8,365 nt of DNA, from positions 1-8,365 of the forward strand of contig JBKJRR010000393.1 in assembly GCA_046594635.1 (NCBI GenBank). The letters are read 5' to 3'. The notes beneath the pieces were generated by a model that saw nothing but the letters and a program-made list of their open reading frames with translations, searched no databases and was not told where the DNA came from. Of the stretch, positions 1 through 6,522 are shown piece after piece (positions within the stretch are counted from its first letter, which is position 1; every line of letters starts with the position of its first letter). The stretch is from CAISIP01 sp046594635. GTDB taxonomy: Bacteria; Pseudomonadota; Gammaproteobacteria; Burkholderiales; Burkholderiaceae_C. A program made the translations under genes and the position numbers.

Positions 1-1243
1 CAGTTTCGCGACGCAGCCAGTCCAGTGCCTCCCCCAGGCTGCGCGGCAGCGCATAGGGCGATAGGTAGGCATCGCCTTTCATCTCGGCCTTGGGCTGGAT
101 CTTGTTCTTCATGCCCAGGTAGCCACAGGCCAGCGTCATGGCCATTGCAACATAGGGGTTGGCGTCGGCACCGATGACCCGGTTCTCGACCCTGCGCGCC
201 TGCGGCGAGGCGATCGGCGAGCGGATGCCCACCGTCCGGTTGTCGGTGCCCCATTCGATATTGATTGGCGCCGCGGTATTTCGCGACAGGCGACGGTAGC
301 TGTTGACGTAGGGTGCCACCAGCACCATGGCGGCCGGCACGTAACGCTGCAGACCACCGATGTAGTGAAAGAACGCCTCCGACGGCGAGCCATCCTCGTT
401 GCTGAAGATGTTCTGACCGGTAAGCTTGTTCAAAATACTCTGGTGCACATGCATCGAGCTGCCAGGTTCGCCTGCGATTGGCTTGGCCATGAAGGTGGCG
501 TACATGTCGTGGCGCAGAGCCGCCTCGCGCACCGTGCGTTTGAAGAAGAACACTTCGTCGGCCAGACCCATCGGAGCGGCGTGAAAGAAGTTGATTTCCA
601 TCTGGCCGGCACCAACTTCGTGGATCAAGGTGTCGACATTGAGCTCCATCTTGTCGCAATAGTCGTAGATCTCCTCGAACAAAGGATCGAACTCGTTGAC
701 CGCGTCGATGCTGTAGGCCTGGCGCGAGGTTTCGGCCCGGCCGCTGCGTCCAATTGGCGGCTTGAGCAGGGTGTTCGGATCGGTATTGCGTGCGGTCAGG
801 TAAAACTCCAGCTCCGGCGCCACGATGGGTTGCAGGCCATCGGCTGAAAACAGGTCACAAACTCGGCGCAACACGCTGCGCGGCGCAAACGGAACCAGTT
901 TGCCGTCATGGTCGAAGCAGTCGTGGATCACCTGCGCGGTCGGGTCGGTAGCCCATGGCACCAGGCGGCGTGTGGACGGATCAGGCCGCAGTTGCATGTC
1001 CTTGTCGGTCGGATCGATCACGTCATAGTAAGGACCACTCTCCGGAAACTCGCCAGTCACGCCCATGGCCACCACGGCCTGCGGCAACCGCATGCCGCGG
1101 TCTTCCGTGAACTTGGCGCGCGGCAGGATCTTGCCTCGCGCCACGCCGGTCAGGTCGGGAACCAGGCATTCCACCTCGGTCACCCGTCGTTCATTGAGCC
1201 ACTGTTCCAGCTCGTTAAAGGTCATTGCCTTTTCTTCTTGCAT
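1..1243 (-). CDS. puuA: PuuA-like gamma-glutamylpolyamine synthetase (glutamine synthetase family), 3' end outside window
   Basis: Glutamine-synthetase-fold ligase. Relatives such as E. coli PuuA join glutamate to putrescine using ATP, in the cytoplasm. The frame is open from the start to position 2, giving 414 visible residues. Against the 472-residue E. coli PuuA, roughly 45 C-terminal residues lie beyond the left edge. Visible landmarks are PDLTGVARGK near the N-terminus, the metal-binding ELEF (about 144-147), HVHQS (265-269), SYRRL, NRTVGIR (from 335, nucleotide/glutamate site) and the GADANPYVAMA block. I chose the ATG at 1243 because it forms a TGATG overlap with the end of the upstream puuD remnant and has GGAGA 5 nt upstream. 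In-frame ATGs at 1255 and 1225 are alternatives. It is the last visible gene of the operon behind agmatinase and the PuuB-like oxidase, which supports an amine-glutamylating role. The exact amine substrate is inferred. A plain GlnA is unlikely given the sequence and neighbours. Confidence 0.88.
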   Translation of the reverse strand, partial: MQEEKAMTFNELEQWLNERRVTEVECLVPDLTGVARGKILPRAKFTEDRGMRLPQAVVAMGVTGEFPESGPYYDVIDPTDKDMQLRPDPSTRRLVPWATDPTAQVIHDCFDHDGKLVPFAPRSVLRRVCDLFSADGLQPIVAPELEFYLTARNTDPNTLLKPPIGRSGRAETSRQAYSIDAVNEFDPLFEEIYDYCDKMELNVDTLIHEVGAGQMEINFFHAAPMGLADEVFFFKRTVREAALRHDMYATFMAKPIAGEPGSSMHVHQSILNKLTGQNIFSNEDGSPSEAFFHYIGGLQRYVPAAMVLVAPYVNSYRRLSRNTAAPINIEWGTDNRTVGIRSPIASPQARRVENRVIGADANPYVAMAMTLACGYLGMKNKIQPKAEMKGDAYLSPYALPRSLGEALDWLRRET

Positions 1244-1851
1244 CAAGTTCTCCATGGATCGCTTCTGCCTTTCACATCCTGCGGATCGTGCCTATTTTGC
1301 CGCCGCACCCGGCAAGATTCGCCGAACGCCTTGAGTATTGCTCCGTCCAGGCCACCGTGTTCGCAGGCCCATTGCGCATGCCACTGCACCGCGTACGCGA
1401 ATGCACTGGCCCCCTGAACCGAAAGCGCTTCGCCCTTGGCGTCGGGCGCACGGGCCAGCGCCCGCAAACCCTGTCCCAGCCGGTTGATACCCTGGCCATG
1501 CAAGGCGTTGACCTGCGCCACAAGCCCCTTCGCCCATTGGACCCATGCCAAACCAGGTTCCAGACCGACCTGGTGGCCGGGACGCTATTGCACCGCCAGC
1601 GGCTGCCCGGCCGGCTCCCGGTGGTCCACCATGCCCGGCAGATTCTGCACCTGCTGGCGCAAGGAGCCACCAAACGCAATATTGATCTGCGGAAAGCCGC
1701 GGCACAGACCCAGCAAGGGTACTCCACCGTCGACGCAGGCTGGCACCAGCGACAACGTCAAGGCATCACGCGCCGGGGCCAGCGGCAGATCCGGGTCGGC
1801 CAAATCCTCAGTGCCAATGCCTGGATCACCGTCAATTGCATTCGGTTTCAT
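1243..1851 (-). pseudogene. puuD: Degraded PuuD-like gamma-glutamyl-GABA hydrolase (class I glutamine amidotransferase fold)
   Basis: This frame aligns by eye with the C-terminal three quarters of PuuD, which in E. coli releases GABA and glutamate from gamma-glutamyl-GABA. The family nucleophile block is present as LGLCRGFPQ (Cys50 of the remnant; Cys114 in E. coli PuuD), followed by NIAFGGSL, DHRE, VNALHGQGI and VQWHAQW. Three things are wrong. First, about 64 N-terminal residues are missing: the frame opens at an ATG 6 nt after the PuuB-like stop, with no room for them. Second, an in-frame TAG at 1587-1585 replaces the usual Tyr in the QY-P-H segment, and the reading frame resumes perfectly after it. 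Third, the catalytic HPE triplet reads HAQ, so the active-site Glu is Gln (CAA). The frame ends in a TGATG overlap with puuA. A sequencing error could explain the TAG but not the other two. I judge it non-functional. Confidence 0.85.
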
Positions 1852-1857
1852 TCGCTC

Positions 1858-3177
1858 TCATAGCAGATCGCGCAATTGCTGGAACCACATGGCCAGCGCC
1901 AGTGTCGGCGTGCGCAGTGTATTGCCGCCAGGGAAGTCGTGGTGGCGCAGTCGCGCGAACAAGTCGAAACGTTCGGCCTGCCCGGCGACAGCTTCGGCGA
2001 CCATTTGCCCGGCTAGCCCGGTCACGGCGAGCCCATGGCCACTGAAACCCTGAAGGTAATACACGTTGTCGGCCAGACGACCGAAATCGGGCGTGCGATT
2101 CATGCTGATGTCGACAAAGCCACCCCAGACAAATTCGATTGGAATTGACTTCAACTGCGGAAACACCCGGGCCAAACGCATGCGCATCGACGCCTCCAGG
2201 TCGACCGGCGTACGCGTTGTGTAACTCACACGCCCGCCGAACAACAACCGGTGGTCGGCACTGAAACGAAAGTAGTCCAACGCAAAGTTGTTGTTGCATA
2301 CCGCCGAATTCGTCGGGATCAGGCTGGCGCACAGGTCGACCGACAAGGGCTTCGTCGCGACCACATAGGTACCCACCGGCATGATGCGCGCACGGATCTG
2401 TGGCGCAATCCTCGGGCCGTATTCGCCCAACGTGCAGTTGCCGGCCAGCACGGCAAAACGTGCCCGCACACTGCCCTGGGCCGTGATCGCCGTCACGCTG
2501 GCGCCCCGCTGCAGGTCGACAACCGGTGCGTGCTCAAACATCTGCACGCCCAGGCTCCGCGCCGCCCGGGCCAGTCCCAATCCATATTTCAGCGGGTGCA
2601 GATGACCGGACACGCTCTCATGACCCACCGCGCAATAACACGGGCTGCGAATGTACTGTTGCACCGCCTCGCCGCTGACCTGCGTGCAGGCCAGGCCGTA
2701 TTCGCGCTCCATTTCCTCGAGCTCCACGCGCAGCTTGTCCGCCTTGCGCGGCGAATCCGCAACATACAGGTAGCCGTTGACCCGGTCACAGTCGATGCCG
2801 AAACGCGCGATGCGTGCATCGATCAAGCCAACAGCCTCCAGCGACCAGTTCCACAAGCGCCTGGCATCTGAGCGCCCCAGCTGCGCCTGCAGCGTCTGCT
2901 GTCCGCTGGCATACCCCACAATCGCCTGGCCACCATTACGCCCCGAAGCGCCGCTGCAGATGCGGTCAGCCTCCAGCAGCGCCACACTCAGGCCACGGTC
3001 CGCCAGTTCGATCGCAGCCGACAAGCCGGCAAATCCCCCGCCAATCACCACCACGTCCACGCCGACCTGCCCTTGAAGGGCCGGGCAGGTCGGGCCGCGG
3101 TCGACACTGGCCTCGTAATAGCTGCGCTGTTTGAGCTGGGTGTCAGAGCCGATCAGCGACGAACCAAAGAGCCCCAT
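1858..3177 (-). CDS. puuB: PuuB-like gamma-glutamylputrescine oxidase, FAD-dependent
   Basis: FAD-dependent amine oxidoreductase of the DAO superfamily. The E. coli relative PuuB oxidises gamma-glutamylputrescine to the gamma-glutamyl aldehyde, releasing ammonia and H2O2. The 439 residues are close to the family length (E. coli 426). An SYYEAS segment typical of the family (about 19-24) precedes the Rossmann motif GGGFAG (46-51), with the ribose-binding Glu at 69 and the GASGRNGGQ loop (76-84). The C-terminal flavin motif YYLQGFSGHG is at 373-382, and the protein ends with FPGG, TLRTP and LRDLL, as PuuB proteins do. I chose ATG 3177 because it lies one base after the agmatinase stop (TGA-C-ATG). 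The longer in-frame start at 3240 would overlap agmatinase by about 60 nt and adds nothing conserved. No strong Shine-Dalgarno is seen, so translational coupling is likely. Its product is intact, while the following hydrolase gene is broken. Confidence 0.9.
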   Translation of the reverse strand: MGLFGSSLIGSDTQLKQRSYYEASVDRGPTCPALQGQVGVDVVVIGGGFAGLSAAIELADRGLSVALLEADRICSGASGRNGGQAIVGYASGQQTLQAQLGRSDARRLWNWSLEAVGLIDARIARFGIDCDRVNGYLYVADSPRKADKLRVELEEMEREYGLACTQVSGEAVQQYIRSPCYCAVGHESVSGHLHPLKYGLGLARAARSLGVQMFEHAPVVDLQRGASVTAITAQGSVRARFAVLAGNCTLGEYGPRIAPQIRARIMPVGTYVVATKPLSVDLCASLIPTNSAVCNNNFALDYFRFSADHRLLFGGRVSYTTRTPVDLEASMRMRLARVFPQLKSIPIEFVWGGFVDISMNRTPDFGRLADNVYYLQGFSGHGLAVTGLAGQMVAEAVAGQAERFDLFARLRHHDFPGGNTLRTPTLALAMWFQQLRDLL

Positions 3178-3178
3178 G

Positions 3179-4132
3179 TCAGTTGCCAGATCGCGATGCA
3201 GACGCCCCGTGTGGCCCGTTGCGCCTGGCAATCTGGCCACACAGGTAGGTCCAGATGAAACCCGCCGCGGCCTGGCTGGTCAACTCCGCATGGTCGTAGG
3301 CCGGCGCCACCTCTACGCAGTCCATGGCCACCGTATTGAGCTCGGACAGGTTTTCGAGCAGCGTCAAAACCTGCGATGTGCTCAGTCCACCCGGCTCGGG
3401 CGTGCCGGTGCCGGGGGCGAAGGCCGGATCCAGGCAATCGATGTCCAGCGTCAGGTAACAAGGGCGATCGCCAAGTCGCTGCACGATTTGCGCGATGACG
3501 TCGTTCAGCCCGCCACCGTCCTTGCCACGCAGCTCGCGGGCGGTAAAAATAAGCCCACCCTGATCACGCACATATTCGCGCGCCGCCCGCTCACCTGCCG
3601 AGCGCAGACCGATCTGCACACAGGCGCGAGGATCGACCAGGCCTTCAGCGATCGCCTCATAGGTCCAGGTCCCATGACCGGACGGCTCGCCAAAATGGTC
3701 AACCCAGGTATCACAATGCGCGTCGAAATGCACCAGCGCCAAGGGGCCGTGCTGCGCCCTTGCCGCGCGCAGCAAGGGCAGGGTTATCGAGTGATCGCCG
3801 CCGATGAATACGCAGTGGTGACGCGCCATCAATTGGGCTGCCCGCTGCTGCACGATGGCGCGCACTTCGGCCAGCCCGCACGCGTTGGGCAGGCGCAGGT
3901 CACCACCGTCGCCCGTGTGGCCCAGCGCAGTCACCTCGAAATGCGGATGCAGGCCATCACACAACATCAAGCTGGCCCTGCGCACCTCGGCCGGGCCAAA
4001 ACGCGCACCCGGACGATTGGTCACCGCACCATCGAACGGAACCCCGACTACCGCGAATTTCTGCTCTTGCAGCGGCGCAGTGGCGAGAAACCGGTTGCTG
4101 TTCATTGCATACGCAAAATCACCCATCGCCAT
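3179..4132 (-). CDS. speB: Agmatinase-family ureohydrolase (agmatinase or guanidinobutyrase-like)
   Basis: Binuclear manganese ureohydrolase of 317 residues (E. coli SpeB is 306). It is expected to split a guanidino compound into urea and an amine in the cytoplasm. Metal ligands are visible in GGDHS (His114), the DAHCD block (Asp137, His139, Asp141) and the LDIDCLDPAF block (Asp230, Asp232), followed by GTGTPEPGG. SGHGT near 151-155 and VEVAPAYD near 263-270 are further family landmarks. The start at 4132 is supported by AAGGAG at 4148-4143, 10 nt upstream. A second in-frame ATG two codons later has worse spacing. It is the first gene of the operon and ends one base before the PuuB-like oxidase. 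The neighbours favour agmatine to putrescine, which would feed the gamma-glutamyl pathway. Guanidinobutyrase or another guanidino substrate cannot be excluded by eye, so the speB symbol is tentative. Confidence 0.88.
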   Translation of the reverse strand: MAMGDFAYAMNSNRFLATAPLQEQKFAVVGVPFDGAVTNRPGARFGPAEVRRASLMLCDGLHPHFEVTALGHTGDGGDLRLPNACGLAEVRAIVQQRAAQLMARHHCVFIGGDHSITLPLLRAARAQHGPLALVHFDAHCDTWVDHFGEPSGHGTWTYEAIAEGLVDPRACVQIGLRSAGERAAREYVRDQGGLIFTARELRGKDGGGLNDVIAQIVQRLGDRPCYLTLDIDCLDPAFAPGTGTPEPGGLSTSQVLTLLENLSELNTVAMDCVEVAPAYDHAELTSQAAAGFIWTYLCGQIARRNGPHGASASRSGN

Positions 4133-4142
4133 GATTCGTCAA

Positions 4143-4148
4143 CTCCTT
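4143..4148 (-). promoter_or_regulatory. Ribosome binding site of the agmatinase gene
   Basis: The minus strand reads AAGGAG here, a near-perfect Shine-Dalgarno, 10 nt before the ATG at 4132. It fixes the start of the agmatinase gene and of the left operon. Confidence 0.75.
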
Positions 4149-4179
4149 GTAGACGGCCAACCTTACCGCATTCTTCAGG

Positions 4180-4197
4180 GACAATCAGCGACGATCA
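4180..4197. repeat. Two 8-bp direct repeats with 10-bp period in the divergent intergenic region
   Basis: The plus strand reads GACAATCA-GC-GACGATCA: two 8-mers differing at one base, with starts 10 bp apart, so they face the same side of the helix. They sit about 48-65 bp upstream of the agmatinase start and about 80-95 bp upstream of the transporter start. This would suit a regulator controlling one or both divergent units. It may be chance; no known motif is recognised. Confidence 0.35.
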
Positions 4198-4275
4198 AGC
4201 ACGCGCCGAACGTACCGACGGTGGCTGCCCCATCCCATGTAACCACCCGTGCGGTGCACCGGCCCGTCTTGCAGC

Positions 4276-5187
4276 ATGACCCCCTCCCAAACCCGCCTGA
4301 TCGCCTATGGCAGCCTGGCGCTGAGCATGATCTTGACTGGCAGCTACGTTGCCTTGTCCAAACCACTGGTGGCAGCGATACCTGTCTTCCTGCTGGGCTG
4401 GATGCGCTTTGGCATTGCGGCCGTGGCCATGCTGCCGTGGCTGCGCAAGCCGGCGCACGAGCCGCCCATGACGGGCCAGACCCGCATGCTGTTGTTCCTC
4501 GAATCCTTCTTCGGCAACTTCCTGTTCTCGATCTGCATGTTGTACGGCGTAAGCCTGACCAGCGCCGTGTCGGCCGGCGTCATTCTGGCGGGTATTCCAG
4601 CCATGATCGCGTTCATGAGCTGGCTGTTCCTGCGCGAGCGCATCAGCACCCGCATGATGATGGCAGCGGGATGCGCCATGCTGGGACTGGCGGTGCTGGC
4701 GCTGGCCCGGTCCGACATGTTTACCGGCCAGCACCATGCGGCACAGGTCCCGGACACTGCCTGGCTGGGCAACCTGCTGGTATTCGGCGCCGTGGTCTGC
4801 GAAGGTGCCTACGCAGTGATTGGCAAAAAGCTGACCGGCACCCTGGGGCCCAAACGTATCGCCTCGCTGATCAATCTGTGGGGCTTTGCCCTGATGACGC
4901 CGTTCGGACTTTACCTGGCGCTGGACTTCGATTTCGCCAGTGTCACCTCTGGCACCTGGATGCTGCTGCTTTTCTACGCCTTGGCGGCCAGCATGGGAAC
5001 GGTCTGGTTGTGGATGACCGGCGCCAAATACCTGCCAGCGTCGCAGGGCGGCATTTTCACGGTGATGCTGCCGATATCGGCCGCACTGGTCGGTGTCTTT
5101 GCGCTCGGCGAGACCATGACCGGTCTGCAGTTGCTGGCGTTTGCTATTGCGCTGTTCGGCGTGTTCCTTACCTGGAACCACCGTTGA
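4276..5187 (+). CDS. EamA/DMT-family transporter
   Basis: Inner-membrane transporter of the drug/metabolite superfamily with 303 residues and about ten hydrophobic segments, the usual size and layout of a two-repeat EamA protein. The first segment is near residues 7-30. Later segments are separated by short basic loops such as LRKP and LRERIS, and the GALGET-like FALGETMTG motif precedes the last helix. I chose the ATG at 4276 because the protein begins just before the first membrane segment. A GTG at 4249 would add nine residues with no family signal, and neither start has a clear Shine-Dalgarno. It diverges from the agmatinase operon and converges, with a 19-nt gap, on the hydroxyproline operon. 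The substrate could be an amine, hydroxyproline or something unrelated. DMT proteins act in import or export, so direction cannot be assigned. Confidence 0.85.
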   Translation: MTPSQTRLIAYGSLALSMILTGSYVALSKPLVAAIPVFLLGWMRFGIAAVAMLPWLRKPAHEPPMTGQTRMLLFLESFFGNFLFSICMLYGVSLTSAVSAGVILAGIPAMIAFMSWLFLRERISTRMMMAAGCAMLGLAVLALARSDMFTGQHHAAQVPDTAWLGNLLVFGAVVCEGAYAVIGKKLTGTLGPKRIASLINLWGFALMTPFGLYLALDFDFASVTSGTWMLLLFYALAASMGTVWLWMTGAKYLPASQGGIFTVMLPISAALVGVFALGETMTGLQLLAFAIALFGVFLTWNHR

Positions 5188-5206
5188 ACCCGCTCGGTTG
5201 ACGCCA

Positions 5207-6481
5207 TTACCAGCGCTCGATCCGGTACGGCGCGAGGTCGATGGCCGGGGTTTTACCCTGCATCAGTTGCGCCATGATGCGCGCGGTGGTGCCACACAGG
5301 GTCAGACCCAGATGCTGGTGACCAAACGCAAAAAACACGCCGGCGTGGTGCGGCGCAGCGCCCAGCACCGGCAGATGGTCTGGCAATGACGGCCGAAATC
5401 CCATCCAGGTGCTGGCCTGCGATGTATCGATTCCGGGAATCAAGGCCTGCATGCTTCGATGCAGCAAAACATGACGACGGGGATCTGGCGGCAAATGCAG
5501 GCCACCGAGCTCCACGGTACCCGTCATGCGAAGACCCATCGCCATCGGCGTCATGATGACGTTGTGCTCGATCGACGCAATCGGGCGGCGCATCGACGCC
5601 CATGGTGCTGCATGGGGTGCGTCCTGCGGCCATGGCACGGTAATGTGGTAGCCCCGCTCGGTGTCCAGCGGTACCCGGTAACCAAGACTGGCGGCCAGCA
5701 GGGCCGACCAGGCGCCCGCACACAGCAACACCTGGCGACAGGAAAGCTGCGTGCCGTCGGACAAGCTGATGACGACTGGGCCGCCTGGCGACTGAGTCAT
5801 GCGATCGACCCGCGCCTGAAGCACCTGGCCACCGGCCTGTTGCAGCGCCGCGACCAGACCAATGCAGACTGCGAAAGGGTCTGCCACATGGCCGGTGTCG
5901 GGGTAACACACGCCGCCGCGCAAGGCATTCGTCAGCCCCGGTACCTCAGCGTGAATCTGTTCGGCACCCACCGCCTGGGCGCGTACACCGTGGGTGGCCA
6001 TCTCCCGTATCTGTGCCAGAGCCTCACGCTCACCCTGCTCACTGTGCCACACCCGCAGGTAGCCTTCGCGGTGCAGCAGCGAGCCGATGCCTGCCAGCGC
6101 CATCAGATCGGTCAGATCGTCCATCGCGCAGTCCTGCAATGCAGTCAAGGCAGCAATACCCCGCGCCAGAGCCGACGGCCGTGCGGCCCAGACAAAACGG
6201 GCCAGCCAAGGCAACAACGGCAGCAGATAAGAAGCACGCAGTCGCAATGGCCCGTCCGCATCGCGCAGCCAGGACAGACTCGCACGCAGCACCTGTGCAT
6301 TGGCCATCGGCACCCGTTGTTCGGTCGCGATATGACCCGCATTGCCAAAACTGGCGCCCTGACCGGGTGCATGAGCATCCACCAGACAGACCTGACGACC
6401 GGCATGGACCAGCCGCAACGCGCAGGCAGCCCCCACCAGCCCTGCGCCGATCACCAATACATCGGCGTCATGTTGTGGCAT
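5207..6481 (-). CDS. DadA-like FAD-dependent oxidoreductase, probable D-hydroxyproline dehydrogenase
   Basis: DAO-superfamily flavoenzyme of 424 residues. It has a Rossmann motif GAGLVG (12-17), the adenosine-ribose Asp at 35, and the loop GASFGNAGHI (42-51), which matches the SFxNAG loop of DadA-type D-amino acid dehydrogenases. The C-terminal half carries GYHITVP, TGTVELGG, WMGFRPSLPD and FAFGHQHLGLTLC, all typical of the DadA/hydroxyproline-dehydrogenase group. Family members pass electrons to the respiratory chain and are usually membrane-associated. Downstream of a 4-hydroxyproline 2-epimerase, the expected reaction is cis-4-hydroxy-D-proline to pyrroline-4-hydroxy-2-carboxylate. The substrate is inferred from context, and a broader D-amino acid range is possible. 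It follows the epimerase gene by 41 nt with no strong Shine-Dalgarno, and is the last gene of its operon. No terminator is evident in the 19-nt convergent gap. Confidence 0.85.
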   Translation of the reverse strand: MPQHDADVLVIGAGLVGAACALRLVHAGRQVCLVDAHAPGQGASFGNAGHIATEQRVPMANAQVLRASLSWLRDADGPLRLRASYLLPLLPWLARFVWAARPSALARGIAALTALQDCAMDDLTDLMALAGIGSLLHREGYLRVWHSEQGEREALAQIREMATHGVRAQAVGAEQIHAEVPGLTNALRGGVCYPDTGHVADPFAVCIGLVAALQQAGGQVLQARVDRMTQSPGGPVVISLSDGTQLSCRQVLLCAGAWSALLAASLGYRVPLDTERGYHITVPWPQDAPHAAPWASMRRPIASIEHNVIMTPMAMGLRMTGTVELGGLHLPPDPRRHVLLHRSMQALIPGIDTSQASTWMGFRPSLPDHLPVLGAAPHHAGVFFAFGHQHLGLTLCGTTARIMAQLMQGKTPAIDLAPYRIERW

Positions 6482-6522
6482 TTGATGGGCGGCGGTTCGT
6501 TCGCTGGGTGCACCTGGCGCAC

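Larger units (their letters stand above)
4133..4275. promoter_or_regulatory. Divergent promoter region between the agmatinase operon and the EamA transporter
   Basis: These 143 nt separate two divergently transcribed units, so both promoters should lie here. On the minus strand, a TTGATC about 60 nt upstream of the agmatinase start could serve as a -35 box, but no convincing -10 lies at the right distance. No clear box pair was seen for the transporter on the plus strand. The region also holds the direct repeats at 4180-4197. Confidence 0.5.

Noticed and set aside
1..1243. Housekeeping glutamine synthetase GlnA
   Set aside because: The sequence and length fit the PuuA-type gamma-glutamylpolyamine synthetases better, and the gene sits in an operon with PuuB- and PuuD-like frames.
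1585..1587. Programmed amber readthrough or pyrrolysine in puuD
   Set aside because: The protein also lacks its N-terminus and the catalytic Glu, so decay explains the stop better than recoding, and pyrrolysine is not known in this family.
3131..4279. 382-codon open frame on the plus strand
   Set aside because: It lies antisense to the agmatinase gene, and its translation is rich in Arg, His and Gln with no family signal. Long antisense frames are common in GC-rich DNA.
3855..5201. 448-codon plus-strand frame covering the transporter
   Set aside because: It is out of frame with the EamA protein and antisense to agmatinase, and its product is low-complexity in Arg, His, Pro and Gly without membrane segments.
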